Below the pieces are notes generated by a model. That model was not told where the DNA came from. It saw only the letters and a list, made by a program, of their open reading frames with translations, and did not search any database. The translations under genes and the position numbers were made by a program. Shown in pieces: positions 1-8,138 of a DNA stretch of 44,778 nt (its first letter is position 1; every line of letters starts with the position of its first letter). The stretch comes from Aequorivita sp. (GTDB lineage: Bacteria > Bacteroidota > Bacteroidia > Flavobacteriales > Flavobacteriaceae), in assembly GCA_030690315.1 (NCBI GenBank), contig JAUYGY010000047.1, forward strand, positions 1-44,778, read 5' to 3'.

Positions 1-66
1 CCGGCCGGAGAGCCGAAACTCCATTACCAATTTACGCATCCGCAAAGCATTATCCTTTTTTGTCAT
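1..66 (-). CDS. N-terminal fragment of a CDS, possibly an IS66-type accessory protein (TnpA-like)
   Basis: Reading leftward from an ATG at 66-64 there are 22 open codons to the window edge; the peptide starts MTKKDNALRMRKLVMEF and is basic. A good Bacteroidetes -7 box (TACCTTTG, minus strand, 85-92) lies about 20 bases upstream, which supports a real start. The start resembles small transposon accessory proteins of IS66 type (basic helix followed by a segment around LSGR), but 22 residues are too few to be sure and I see no convincing IS end between 66 and 324. It could equally be another small DNA-binding protein. Confidence 0.35.
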   Translation of the reverse strand, partial: MTKKDNALRMRKLVMEFRLSGR

Positions 67-84
67 AACTCAAATAGTTTATGC

Positions 85-92
85 CAAAGGTA
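85..92 (-). promoter_or_regulatory. Bacteroidetes -7 promoter element
   Basis: TACCTTTG on the minus strand matches TAnnTTTG. It sits about 20 bases before the ATG at 66 of the truncated gene at the left edge. No clear -33 TTTG was seen. Confidence 0.45.
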
Positions 93-165
93 AAAAGCCA
101 CATCACGTCATAAAAGACGCAGTTGCTCGGAGGGATACATTAGGATGTTCGTGGTAACGGGGGTC

Positions 166-209
166 GCATTGCAAATGCTCAAAGTAGATGGGCACGCTTT
201 GCAAAAGCG
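166..209. repeat. Two palindromes sharing a TTGCAAA core
   Basis: GCATTGCAAATGC (166-178; 5-bp arms, GCA loop) and CGCTTTGCAAAAGCG (195-209; 6-bp arms, GCA loop) lie 16 bp apart in a gene-free stretch (67-323). They look like a pair of REP-type palindromes. The rest of 67-323 holds a three-unit heptamer array (219-239) and a CACGAATACACGAAT word that recurs at 22867; no gene is visible. Confidence 0.4.
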
Positions 210-218
210 CGCAAGAGG

Positions 219-239
219 GTTTCAGGTTTCTGGTTTCAC
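219..239. repeat. Heptamer tandem array (GTTTCAG type)
   Basis: Three 7-bp units of consensus GTTTCnG. The same word family recurs at 7936-7977, in mutB at 5403-5483, and inverted at 43718-43759. Confidence 0.6.
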
Positions 240-323
240 CACGAATACACGAATTGTTTATTGGTCTGGGCTGTCAGATTTTTTTCCAATATAAAATATC
301 ATTGATAGCTCTATCTGTGTAGA

Positions 324-524
324 TTATTTCCACAAATCATCGGTGCTGATGGCTTTTGTTTTGCCGTGCTTTTCCTCTTCTTCGCTGGCTTTTATTTTTG
401 CTACAAACTCGGGGTTATAGTTGCCTTCGCTTTTGGTTTCAAAAGGAATTTCCATTGCTTTCAGTACAGCTTTGATGGCTTTGGACTGTGCTTTGTTTTT
501 TGTGTGGATTGTTAGAGTTTCCAT
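324..524 (-). CDS. Orphan antitoxin-like protein (DUF2683 type)
   Basis: 66 residues starting METLTIHTKNKAQ, acidic C-terminus ending DLWK. The pattern (short beta start with a T-x-H-T-K-N-K-A-Q box, then a helix, then YNPEFVAKI and an acidic tail) is that of small Bacteroidetes proteins annotated DUF2683, usually encoded just before a RelE/ParE or YoeB-like toxin. Here no toxin ORF follows: 67-323 has no minus-strand frame long enough. A perfect -7 box (TATCTTTG, 554-561) lies upstream, so the gene has its own promoter. Function as an antitoxin is inferred from family context only; with no partner it may be a remnant or act on a toxin elsewhere. Confidence 0.7.
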   Translation of the reverse strand: METLTIHTKNKAQSKAIKAVLKAMEIPFETKSEGNYNPEFVAKIKASEEEEKHGKTKAISTDDLWK

Positions 525-553
525 CTTGTTTGTTTTTAAAGAGATTGCTTTTT

Positions 554-561
554 CAAAGATA
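554..561 (-). promoter_or_regulatory. -7 promoter element of the orphan antitoxin-like gene
   Basis: TATCTTTG on the minus strand is an exact TAnnTTTG match, giving a predicted leader of roughly 25 nt before the ATG at 524. Confidence 0.55.
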
Positions 562-632
562 CTGAAATATTTTAGGAAGAGATATTGTTGTGGACACGAG
601 GGGGAAGCTCGCGCTAGCGGGGAGGAACATTT

Positions 633-1676
633 TTAATATTTTATAATTTTGAAATATTCTGGAGCAAATTTTTCAGCTTGAGTTTTTACCATATAAACTC
701 CATCAGGCTTATCGAGTTTTAACGTAATAGATTTCGTATTAACATAAGAGTTTACAAAAACCAAAAAACCTTTCATGTCAAAAATCTCAACCTTAATTTC
801 TGAATAAGTTCTTTTCAAATCTATGTTTAAAACCTCATTGTATGGATTTGGATAAATGAGGGCAATATTTTCAATTTCAAAATTTTCAGTTCCCAAAAAC
901 ATACAATCCAAACTGTATTGTGCTATAGCGTCCTTTTCCCAGCCTGAAGTTTCCGCATATTCAACATCATCAACTTGAATGCATTCTAAATATGGATTAT
1001 TTGTAGCAGTTATTCCCTGTATTTCTTCATTAAAACCATTCTTTAAATTCAGACCTGTAAGTACTCCATTTTGACATCTTAAAATATCTAATTCTGAATT
1101 TTGGCTCAGATCTAAAAATTGGAGGGAACTACCATGGGTAAATAATTGTTTCAAATTAATATTATTACTTAAGTCAACCGCTGTTATTGGAGTATTAATC
1201 ATATATAGCTCTTCTAAAGCTATATTTTGACTCGTATCTATATGGGAAACTGGGGTGGACCAAATTGAAATTTTTTTTAAACCTAAGCTCTGGGTAACAT
1301 CAATTTCTAAAAGATTTGGTGATTCCGCAGCTAAATTTTCAATATTTGTATTAGGCCACATCGTTAATGAAGTAAACTCGTTAACGGAACAATCCAATGT
1401 AATTAAATTGGTGAAATACTGAAGTCCTTCCAATGATTCAATAAATCTTCCTGCGAGATTCAGCCCTATAACCGCTTCGGCTTCACAAACATCAATTTCC
1501 CCGTCGTTGTTAGTATCTACATCCCCATCGTAATTTCCATCGCCATCAAAATCGGCAGCGTAATAAGGGAAATACGTTAATGCAAATTTTAAATTGTTAT
1601 CTGGAATTTCAATTATTTGACCATAACTAATTTGAAAGACATTAATAATTAACAGAAAAATAAGTGCTTTTTTCAT
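633..1676 (-). CDS. T9SS-exported leucine-rich-repeat-like protein
   Basis: 347 residues. An N-terminal signal peptide (about residues 1-19, ending SYGQ) is followed by an acidic DGDGNYDGD / DTNNDGEIDV stretch that looks like EF-hand-type calcium loops, then irregular leucine-rich repeats of about 21 residues (L-x-x-L-D-x-S-x-N pattern, about 75-240) like those of BspA-type surface proteins. The last 85 residues form a T9SS type A sorting domain with YPNP and a GVYMVK end. It should be exported to the periplasm by Sec and across the outer membrane by T9SS. It starts 25 bases after the stop of the preceding T9SS gene, so the two are probably cotranscribed. The ligand is unknown. Confidence 0.85.
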   Translation of the reverse strand: MKKALIFLLIINVFQISYGQIIEIPDNNLKFALTYFPYYAADFDGDGNYDGDVDTNNDGEIDVCEAEAVIGLNLAGRFIESLEGLQYFTNLITLDCSVNEFTSLTMWPNTNIENLAAESPNLLEIDVTQSLGLKKISIWSTPVSHIDTSQNIALEELYMINTPITAVDLSNNINLKQLFTHGSSLQFLDLSQNSELDILRCQNGVLTGLNLKNGFNEEIQGITATNNPYLECIQVDDVEYAETSGWEKDAIAQYSLDCMFLGTENFEIENIALIYPNPYNEVLNIDLKRTYSEIKVEIFDMKGFLVFVNSYVNTKSITLKLDKPDGVYMVKTQAEKFAPEYFKIIKY

Positions 1677-1701
1677 ATGCTATTTATTGAAAGTAAATTA
1701 T

Positions 1702-3282
1702 TTACTTAATTATTATTTTTTTTGAATCTACTAAACGAGTGTTTTCATTGAAAAATTGGACAATGTAAACTCCGGAATTTAGTGCGAGATCTAAACTAAC
1801 TTGGGTTGAGTCTATAACAGTTGTATTATAAACTTCTCTACTGAGTATATCCGTCACCTTAATTTTTGAGACGTTAAGCTTTTGGGGCAGTTCTATTGTT
1901 AATTCACCATGAGAGGGGTTCGGAAACAGAACTATGGCACTGTTTAAATTTTCAGAAGGAAGTCCTAATTCCCCATCATATTCAATTAAAAATGTAGCAC
2001 CTGCATTAACTTGAGGGTTTTGACCGTTTACATCCGTTCTATGTTTTGGAGAACCTCCAAAAGCATATTCTTGATCAATTGCTACGGCTGTCCCATACCG
2101 GTCATTATTATTTCTGTGAATGGCATCAAATTGATTTACATAAGCCCAATTTCCATTGTTTCGCCCAAACAAGAAAATAGCACCTGCGTCTGCAATATTA
2201 TTAGCCCCAGAAGCATCCAATTGTTGTGAAGGAGCGCCAACGAACGCGAAATTCCCAGAAATAGACACATCAAAACCGAAAGTAGTATTCACACCTGTAG
2301 AATTTGTATTTATAAATTTTTCTATCTGTGACCATTGGTTTGAATCATTTTCAAAAAAATAAACTGAATTATCTGAAGGTGCTCCTACTATCAATGAGCC
2401 AGCATCCAAACTTACCGACGTTCCAAACTGCTTTATGGTAGTGCCCGGCACATTTCTATCATCAGGAACTATTTTTAAAGTTTGGTTCCAATCATTGCCG
2501 TTTCTTTGAAAAACGTAAGCTGAACCCGCTTGATCTTCTATATTTCCTGGGCCTATATCATACGTGTCGAAAGGTGAGCCAACAACAATAAAATCATCAT
2601 CAATAGTGACCGAAGAACCAAATTTGGATTGAGCACTTCTATCTGTCGCTACAATTTTTTGTGTTTCACTATAAATATTTCCAGAACGTTTAAAGACATA
2701 AGCTGAACCGGAAGCACCCAAAAAATTATTCCCATTTTCATCACTGGATTCTTCATTTGCACCCACTACTAAATATTCCCCACTCATAGCAATTGAAAAC
2801 CCAAAGTAATCAAACTCATCCCTATCAGACGCCACAAGTTTTTGAGATTGTTGCCATAAACCACTGGCTTGCTTTTTGAATATATATACCGAACCTGCTG
2901 ATTCAAAAAATTCTGCGCCGTTTGCATTATGATCCTCAAGATATGCCGCGATTGCAATATAGTCGCCAGCAATAGCAACCTTATTTCCAAAATTATCTCC
3001 AAAAACAATATCGTTTCCGCCTATTTTTTGAATATTGATCCACTCACCGCTCATATTTCTTTCAAAAATATATACGCGACCTCCCCCCGTAGCTGGGTCA
3101 ATTTCATCCCATTCATAAGGAGCCGAAATTACTGCAATATTATCCTGTATAGCAATCGCTCCACCAAACTGATCCCCAAAAGTTCTATCGGGTGATACAA
3201 CTTTTTCTAATTGATTCCATTGCTGTGCGTGTAGTTGAAATAGACAAAAAAACAGCAAAACCGTTGAAGTAATTATTTTCAT
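1702..3282 (-). CDS. T9SS-exported FG-GAP/beta-propeller-like protein
   Basis: 526 residues when started at MKIITSTV (ATG 3282-3280), which gives a clean signal peptide ending LHAQ; an upstream in-frame ATG at 3360 would add 26 basic residues before the signal peptide and reach into the mutB 3' end, so I reject it. About seven repeats of 55-60 residues carry FG-x-x-V/I-A-I and Y-V/I-F motifs with D-R-x-x-x-x-x-F-G, the pattern of FG-GAP/integrin-alpha-like propeller blades. The C-terminus is a T9SS type A sorting domain (FPNPSHGELTIEL, ending KIIIK). It is a likely surface or secreted protein; the binding partner is unknown. It lies 61 bases downstream of mutB in the same direction. Confidence 0.85.
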   Translation of the reverse strand: MKIITSTVLLFFCLFQLHAQQWNQLEKVVSPDRTFGDQFGGAIAIQDNIAVISAPYEWDEIDPATGGGRVYIFERNMSGEWINIQKIGGNDIVFGDNFGNKVAIAGDYIAIAAYLEDHNANGAEFFESAGSVYIFKKQASGLWQQSQKLVASDRDEFDYFGFSIAMSGEYLVVGANEESSDENGNNFLGASGSAYVFKRSGNIYSETQKIVATDRSAQSKFGSSVTIDDDFIVVGSPFDTYDIGPGNIEDQAGSAYVFQRNGNDWNQTLKIVPDDRNVPGTTIKQFGTSVSLDAGSLIVGAPSDNSVYFFENDSNQWSQIEKFINTNSTGVNTTFGFDVSISGNFAFVGAPSQQLDASGANNIADAGAIFLFGRNNGNWAYVNQFDAIHRNNNDRYGTAVAIDQEYAFGGSPKHRTDVNGQNPQVNAGATFLIEYDGELGLPSENLNSAIVLFPNPSHGELTIELPQKLNVSKIKVTDILSREVYNTTVIDSTQVSLDLALNSGVYIVQFFNENTRLVDSKKIIIK

Positions 3283-3343
3283 ATATTTTATTTTGGGGTT
3301 AAATCTAAAGTTTCTTTTTAAAAATATAGAATTAATTGCAATT

Positions 3344-5584
3344 TCACTCCACCCCCGCAATCAAAACCCCCAACATCTCAATAGCGGCATCGCTAATGCG
3401 GGTGCCGGGGCCATAGACGGCCACTGCGCCGGCATCAAAAAGGTACTGGTAGTCCTGCGCGGGTATCACGCCGCCCACGATGACCATAATATCCTCACGG
3501 CCATACTTTTTTAGGGCTTCGATAACCTGTGGCACAAGGGTTTTGTGGCCTGCGGCAAGGGAGGAAACGCCCAGGATGTGCACGTCGTTTTCCACCGCCT
3601 GTTTTGCGGCTTCGGCCGGGGTTTGGAAAAGGGGGCCAATGTCTACATCAAAACCTACATCGGCATAGCCGGTAGCTACCACCTTGGCGCCGCGGTCGTG
3701 CCCGTCCTGCCCCATTTTGGCAATCATAATACGGGGGCGGCGGCCTTCAAGTTCCGCGAACTTGTCTGCCAGTTGTCTTGCCTTGTCAAAACTTGGGTCT
3801 TTTTTCATCTCTTTACTATAAACGCCGCTAACCGACCTTATTTGTGCCTTGTACCTGCCGAATTCCTTTTCCAAAGCGGAAGAGATTTCGCCGAGGGTTG
3901 CCCTGTGGCGGGCAGCTTCTACGGCTAAAGCTAATAAATTTCCGGCACCCGTGCGGGCGCATTCGGTTAAATCTGCAAGCGCCTTTGCTACTTTTTGGGC
4001 ATCGCGGGTGGCTTTTATGTGGTTGAGGCGTTCAATCTGCGAGGTGCGGACTTTTTGGTTGTCCACATCCAAGATTTGCAGCGGGTCTTCCTTGGCTAGG
4101 CGGTATTTGTTTACGCCCACGATGATATCCTGGGTGCTATCAATACGCGCCTGTTTGCGGGCAGAGGCTTCCTCTATACGGAGTTTGGGGATGCCGGCCT
4201 CAATGGCCTTGGTCATGCCGCCCAGTTCTTCTACTTCCTCTATTAGCGCCCAGGCCTTGTTAGCTATTTCATTGGTAAGGCTTTCCACGTAATAACTTCC
4301 CGCCCAAGGATCGACCGTTTTGGTGATTTGGGTTTCGGTCTGAAGGAAAATCTGTGTATTTCTTGCGATACGGGCGGAGAAATCTGTTGGTAATGCGATG
4401 GCTTCATCCAAAGCGTTTGTGTGAAGCGATTGTGTGCCGCCAAAAACTGCTGCGGCGGCTTCTATGGCGGTTCGTGCTACGTTATTGAATGGATCTTGTT
4501 CGGTAAGGCTCCACCCGCTGGTTTGGCAGTGGGTGCGTAACGCTAATGATTTTTCGTCCTTTGGGTTGAACTGTTTTACAATCTTTGCCCACAGCATTCT
4601 GGCGGCGCGCATTTTTGCGATTTCCATAAAATGGTTCATCCCGATGGCCCAAAAGAAGGAGAGCCTCGGGGCGAAAGTGTCTATGTCCATTCCCGCTTTT
4701 ATGCCGGTGCGGATGTACTCTAGGCCGTCCGCTAATGTGTAAGCAAGTTCAATATCTGCCGTTGCTCCAGCTTCCTGCATGTGGTAACCGGAGATGGAGA
4801 TGCTGTTGAACTTGGGCATATTTTTGGAGGCGAACTCAAAAATATCGCTGATGATTTTCATGGAAGGCGTGGGCGGATAAATGTATGTGTTGCGCACCAT
4901 GAATTCCTTTAAAATATCGTTTTGGATGGTGCCTTCCAGCTCTTTAGGAGAAACGCCCTGCTCTTCCGCAGCAACAATATAGAACGCCATGATGGGAAGC
5001 ACAGCGCCGTTCATGGTCATGGAAACGCTCATTTCGTTCAGCGGAATCTGGTCGAAAAGGATTTTCATATCCTCTACGCTGTCTATTGCTACGCCTGCTT
5101 TGCCCACATCGCCCTCTACCCTTTCGTGGTCGCTGTCATAGCCACGGTGGGTGGCAAGATCGAAGGCTACGGAGAGTCCTTTTTGGCCTGCGGCTAAGTT
5201 TCTTCTGTAAAAGGCGTTGCTGTCCTCGGCAGTTGAAAACCCTGCGTACTGGCGGATGGTCCACGGGCGCCGGACGTACATGGTAGAATATGGGCCGCGG
5301 AGGTGTGGGGCGATTCCGGCTACGAAGTTTAGGTGGTGGAGGTTTTCTATATCTTCTTTGCTGTATTCTTTTTTGAGCGCTATGTTTTCTGCGGTTGAAA
5401 AAGTTTCTAGTTTCTCGTTTGCTTCGCCAGTTCGCTTTTGCTCGGGTCTGGTTTCTAGTTTCTGGTTACTGGTTGCAGGTTTTCCAGAAATTGTCCCTTC
5501 GGCTCCTTTCAAAAATCGAGTCCCTTCGGCTCCGCTCAGGGACCGAGTATTTAAAGTAATATGTTGTAAATCTTTTCTACTCAT
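3344..5584 (-). CDS. mutB: Methylmalonyl-CoA mutase large (alpha) subunit with repeat-derived N-terminal linker
   Basis: 746 residues. It interconverts succinyl-CoA and (R)-methylmalonyl-CoA using adenosylcobalamin, as the catalytic partner of MutA in the propionate pathway. Visible landmarks: Y113 in TIRQYAGF and H268 in [13 protein letters not shown] (catalytic positions in the family), barrel up to about residue 560, and a C-terminal B12 domain with D-x-H-x-x-G (H629 in GQDGHDRG), SSLAAGH and VVGGVIP. The ATG at 5584 overlaps the mutA stop by 8 bases, which fixes the start. Residues about 12-61 (from [10 protein letters not shown] to EKLETF) are unlike family sequence and are encoded by two palindromic-element copies and two heptamer arrays. 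The gene is visibly GC-richer than mutA: sample lines counted 55-58% against 35-43%. Confidence 0.97.
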   Translation of the reverse strand: MSRKDLQHITLNTRSLSGAEGTRFLKGAEGTISGKPATSNQKLETRPEQKRTGEANEKLETFSTAENIALKKEYSKEDIENLHHLNFVAGIAPHLRGPYSTMYVRRPWTIRQYAGFSTAEDSNAFYRRNLAAGQKGLSVAFDLATHRGYDSDHERVEGDVGKAGVAIDSVEDMKILFDQIPLNEMSVSMTMNGAVLPIMAFYIVAAEEQGVSPKELEGTIQNDILKEFMVRNTYIYPPTPSMKIISDIFEFASKNMPKFNSISISGYHMQEAGATADIELAYTLADGLEYIRTGIKAGMDIDTFAPRLSFFWAIGMNHFMEIAKMRAARMLWAKIVKQFNPKDEKSLALRTHCQTSGWSLTEQDPFNNVARTAIEAAAAVFGGTQSLHTNALDEAIALPTDFSARIARNTQIFLQTETQITKTVDPWAGSYYVESLTNEIANKAWALIEEVEELGGMTKAIEAGIPKLRIEEASARKQARIDSTQDIIVGVNKYRLAKEDPLQILDVDNQKVRTSQIERLNHIKATRDAQKVAKALADLTECARTGAGNLLALAVEAARHRATLGEISSALEKEFGRYKAQIRSVSGVYSKEMKKDPSFDKARQLADKFAELEGRRPRIMIAKMGQDGHDRGAKVVATGYADVGFDVDIGPLFQTPAEAAKQAVENDVHILGVSSLAAGHKTLVPQVIEALKKYGREDIMVIVGGVIPAQDYQYLFDAGAVAVYGPGTRISDAAIEMLGVLIAGVE
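5403..5483. repeat. Two heptamer arrays inside the mutB coding sequence
   Basis: Units of consensus GTTTCTn occur at 5403-5423 (three units) and 5451-5483 (four units plus a part), the same word family as intergenic arrays at 219, 7936 and 43718. In frame they encode two similar peptides, QKLETR and EKLETF, in the MutB N-terminal linker. Confidence 0.65.
5493..5547. repeat. Tandem 27-bp copies of the TGAGCGGAGCCGAA-type element inside mutB
   Basis: Two adjacent 27-bp units (5494-5520 and 5521-5547) both start TCCCTTCGGCTCC; I count 21 of 27 positions identical. The second unit, read on the minus strand, contains TCCCTGAGCGGAGCCGAAGG, identical to the right half of the palindrome in the gene at 27710. 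27 bp is 9 codons, so the frame is kept; each copy encodes a GAEGT peptide. Confidence 0.75.
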
Positions 5585-6956
5585 TGCTTAGTCTTTCCTG
5601 TTCAACTTTTTCTGCCAAGCGTTTTTCAATGATTGGAGCGATTAGCGTTTTTACAGGGTTGTGTTTTACGAAGGGGAAAAGTTGCAAATCGGCTTTCATA
5701 CTATCATTCTTGTTTGTGTGGTAATTTGTTCCCAGTAATTTCAATTCACCGTTGTCAAATAGTTCCTGCTCCTTTTCTGCACTTTCCTTTATTTTTTTCT
5801 GAATAATTCCTTCTTTTAATTGCTGAAGAAAGCCGCCGCCTTTTTCAATTTCCTTAAAAAGTTGAAGGGCTTTTTCTGCCAATTCATCCGTTAAACTTTC
5901 GATATAATACGTTCCATCCGCTGGATTGCTTACGGCGTCAAAATAGCTTTCGTGCTTTAAGATAAGTAATTGGTTGCGGGAAATGCGTTCGCCGAATTCG
6001 TTGCTTTTGTGGTACAATTCGTCATAGGGCATATTGCAAACCGTGTCTGCGCCACCCAAAATTGCGCTCATACATTCGGTGGTGCTGCGAAGTAGGTTTA
6101 CATTGTAATCGTAAAGTGTTTTGTTGCGCTTTGAAGGCGTGGCGAGGATGTGGCAGGTTTCTGTTGTTCCGTATTCCTTTGCGAGGGTTGCATATAGTTT
6201 TCGGAGGGCGCGGATTTTTGCTATTTCGAAGAAGTAGTTTGGACCGGTGGCTAGGTGGAAGGTTATTACTTCAGCAGGCCTTCGACTGCGCTCAGGCTGA
6301 CATAGGTGGTTTAAATATTCATTAGCATGAGCTAAAGCGTATGCTAACTGTTGCACCATATTTGCACCTGCATTTTGGTATAGCGTTGCGTCAACTGAAA
6401 GGAGATTTTCAGAGGGATGTTTCTGAAAAATGGTGCCCAGCATTTCGTGGTCCTTTTTCAGATTGTGGAACCAATTGCCTGTGCGGACCAGGTTTCCTAT
6501 TAAATCTATACTGTAAAAAACGATTGCATTTTTAGGTGAAAAGAATTTGATGAGCTTGCCATAAAATGCTTCGGAAAGAAAGGTAAGGTTGAAATAAACA
6601 GAAACCGTTTCAAATGCAAAATCCTTGAAAACTGTTCGTGGGTCAAAATCTTCGGCGGCAGTGAAGATTATGGCTTCTGCCCCTCGGTTTATTGCGTCCA
6701 GGGCTATTGTGTTCGCAATTCTTTCATCGTCGATAAATATTTTTTGGGCGATTTTCAAAGTTTGCGGCTGGCCCGGAATGGGTTGAAAATCTTCCTTAAA
6801 ATCGTCTTCGTGATAGAAGGGCTTTACGTTTATGCCCTCCGGACTTTTCCAAACCAAGGTTTCGTTATAGTCGGCGCCCTTTAAATCGTATTGTATTTTT
6901 TGTTTCCATTGCTTCGCGGAAACTTCATCAAACCCATCAAATAAAAAATCACTCAT
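5577..6956 (-). CDS. mutA: Methylmalonyl-CoA mutase small (beta) subunit
   Basis: 459 residues, starting [27 protein letters not shown] cut short here. It is the non-catalytic partner of MutB: it has the mutase-barrel fold ([45 protein letters not shown]) but no D-x-H-x-x-G B12 loop. The start overlaps the divIC stop by 4 bases (ATGA) and the stop overlaps the mutB start by 8 bases, so translation is coupled. An insertion of about 9 residues (PERSRRPAE, about 218-226) interrupts a conserved helix-strand region just before [13 protein letters not shown] and is encoded by a palindromic-repeat copy (6279-6302). Length is otherwise usual for flavobacterial MutA. Confidence 0.93.
   Translation of the reverse strand: MSDFLFDGFDEVSAKQWKQKIQYDLKGADYNETLVWKSPEGINVKPFYHEDDFKEDFQPIPGQPQTLKIAQKIFIDDERIANTIALDAINRGAEAIIFTAAEDFDPRTVFKDFAFETVSVYFNLTFLSEAFYGKLIKFFSPKNAIVFYSIDLIGNLVRTGNWFHNLKKDHEMLGTIFQKHPSENLLSVDATLYQNAGANMVQQLAYALAHANEYLNHLCQPERSRRPAEVITFHLATGPNYFFEIAKIRALRKLYATLAKEYGTTETCHILATPSKRNKTLYDYNVNLLRSTTECMSAILGGADTVCNMPYDELYHKSNEFGERISRNQLLILKHESYFDAVSNPADGTYYIESLTDELAEKALQLFKEIEKGGGFLQQLKEGIIQKKIKESAEKEQELFDNGELKLLGTNYHTNKNDSMKADLQLFPFVKHNPVKTLIAPIIEKRLAEKVEQERLSNE
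6279..6302. repeat. In-frame palindromic-element copy inside mutA
   Basis: CTTCGACTGCGCTCAGGCTG with flanking bases is the half-element form of the repeat seen in mutB, mutL and the gene at 27710 (core CTTCGrCTsCGCTCA). On the coding strand it yields QPERSRRP. Confidence 0.7.
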
Positions 6957-7285
6957 CGCTTTTCTTCTTTTTTGATGCTGTCTTCATTTTCAATTATATA
7001 AATGTCCTCGTTTTCCCTTTTCAGATAATACCTTTCACGGGCAAATTTTTCCATTTGGTTGCTGTCCTCCATTTTTTTGATGAAGGTTTTGTCATGGTTT
7101 ATTTCCTTTTGATAAAACTCTGCGTTATCATCCAGCGCGTTGATTTCGCTATCTAATTCGTGGTGGATTAAATAGGAATTGGCGTCAAAAAAAAACATCC
7201 AAACAAAGAAAAGCATAAGGATTAGCACATATTTATTGCTTATAAACCTTACCCATTTATTCTTTTTTATTTCTGAGAGTTTCAC
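6953..7285 (-). CDS. Septum formation initiator family protein (DivIC/FtsB-like)
   Basis: 110 residues: short basic N-terminus, one membrane segment (about 18-36, YVLILMLFFVWMFFF), then a predicted coiled coil (about 45-75) and a conserved MEKFARERYYLKRENEDIYII block, the hallmark of the DivIC/FtsB family. These proteins join the divisome through coiled-coil contact with FtsL/FtsQ-type partners in the periplasm. The gene overlaps udk and mutA by 4 bases at each end, so it is the second gene of a coupled operon. Confidence 0.9.
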   Translation of the reverse strand: MKLSEIKKNKWVRFISNKYVLILMLFFVWMFFFDANSYLIHHELDSEINALDDNAEFYQKEINHDKTFIKKMEDSNQMEKFARERYYLKRENEDIYIIENEDSIKKEEKR

Positions 7286-7902
7286 GATTCGGTATAACTT
7301 AGTTTTTGGTGAATAATACTGCGAATTACATTAACGGCCACAGTGTTGTATTTGTTGGTAGGAATTATAATATCTGCAAATTCCTTGGTAGGCTCGATGA
7401 ATTGTTGGTGCATCGGTTTTAGCGTGGTTTGGTAGCGGTTCAATACTTCCTCCAAATCGCGGCCACGGGTGGCGATGTCGCGCTTCAATCTGCGTATCAA
7501 GCGTTCGTCGCTATCGGCGTGCACGAAAATTTTTATATCGAACATTTCACGAATATCGGGGTGCGCCAAGATTAAAATTCCTTCAACAATAATAACCTTT
7601 TTTGGGAAAGTAGTGATAGTTTGTCCCGTTCTATTGTGCTCTACGAAAGAATAAACAGGTTGTTCAAAGGAATTTCCCTTTCGCAGTTCTTTTAAATGGC
7701 TTACCAATAAATCAAAATCGATGGCTTTGGGATGATCAAAATTTATTTGCTTACGTTCCTCAAAAGATAAATGACTAGTGTCGTGATAGTAGGAATCCTG
7801 TGAAATAACACACACTTCATCCGCGGGAATTTCTTCCACAATTTGGTCAACCACAGTTGTTTTTCCGCTCCCGGTGCCGCCGGCGATGCCAATTATTAGC
7901 AT
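7282..7902 (-). CDS. udk: Uridine kinase
   Basis: 206 residues. It phosphorylates uridine and cytidine to UMP and CMP (pyrimidine salvage). P-loop GGTGSGKTT at residues 8-16, SQDSYYHD, NFDHPKAIDFD and IVEGILIL are family motifs; length is usual. It is the first gene of the udk - divIC - mutA - mutB operon. A -7 box (TACATTTG, 7919-7926) lies upstream, with a predicted leader of about 12 nt, and the GTTTC heptamer array begins only ten bases further up. Confidence 0.95.
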   Translation of the reverse strand: MLIIGIAGGTGSGKTTVVDQIVEEIPADEVCVISQDSYYHDTSHLSFEERKQINFDHPKAIDFDLLVSHLKELRKGNSFEQPVYSFVEHNRTGQTITTFPKKVIIVEGILILAHPDIREMFDIKIFVHADSDERLIRRLKRDIATRGRDLEEVLNRYQTTLKPMHQQFIEPTKEFADIIIPTNKYNTVAVNVIRSIIHQKLSYTES

Positions 7903-7918
7903 ATTTTAAAGGTTTTTA

Positions 7919-7926
7919 CAAATGTA
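7919..7926 (-). promoter_or_regulatory. -7 promoter element of the udk operon
   Basis: TACATTTG on the minus strand matches TAnnTTTG exactly; predicted start of transcription about 12 nt before the udk ATG. Confidence 0.6.
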
Positions 7927-7935
7927 GCGAAAATG

Positions 7936-7977
7936 GTTTCAAGTTTCGGGTTTCAGGTTTCAGGTTTCAAGTTTCAA
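7936..7977. repeat. Heptamer tandem array (GTTTCAG type), six units
   Basis: Six consecutive 7-bp units of consensus GTTTCAr lie directly behind the udk promoter. No coding content. Confidence 0.8.
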
Positions 7978-8038
7978 GTTCCAATCTTTCCACGTTGCAA
8001 GTTTCAAGTTCAGCTTTTTGAAAATTCACATTTTAATC

Positions 8039-8112
8039 TTGGCTCTTGGCTCTTTGTTCTTTTCTCTTTGTTCTTTTCTCTTTGTTCTTTTTTCTTTGTT
8101 CTTTTTTCTTTC
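8039..8112. repeat. 14-bp tandem array (TCTTTGTTCTTTTC)
   Basis: At least three copies of a 14-bp unit (8051, 8065, 8079) preceded by a shorter TTGGCTC word. Its right end abuts the -7 box of the WbqC gene. An ORF reading through it (giving a Leu/Phe-rich run) is not a real N-terminus. Confidence 0.75.
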
Positions 8113-8113
8113 C

Positions 8114-8121
8114 TATTTTTG
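8114..8121 (+). promoter_or_regulatory. -7 promoter element of the WbqC-family gene
   Basis: TATTTTTG matches TAnnTTTG exactly and lies 17 bases before the ATG at 8139. Confidence 0.55.
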
Positions 8122-8138
8122 AAGTTTTTAATTTCCGA

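Noticed and set aside
67..323. A toxin gene partner for the DUF2683-type antitoxin, or a full insertion sequence
   Set aside because: No frame of useful length on either strand and no terminal inverted repeats visible.
590..630. GC-rich motif around CGCTAGCG after the first T9SS gene as a terminator
   Set aside because: The palindrome is only 8 bp without a T tract; it may be a dispersed repeat, but a single copy cannot show that.
3849..4292. 147-residue plus-strand ORF antisense to mutB
   Set aside because: It lies wholly inside the unmistakable mutB gene; GC-rich DNA opens long antisense frames. Composition is Ser/Arg/Ala-rich without motifs.
8046..8138. N-terminal extension of the WbqC gene
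   Set aside because: It translates the CTTTGTTC array into a Leu/Phe run; the -7 box at 8114 lies inside it.
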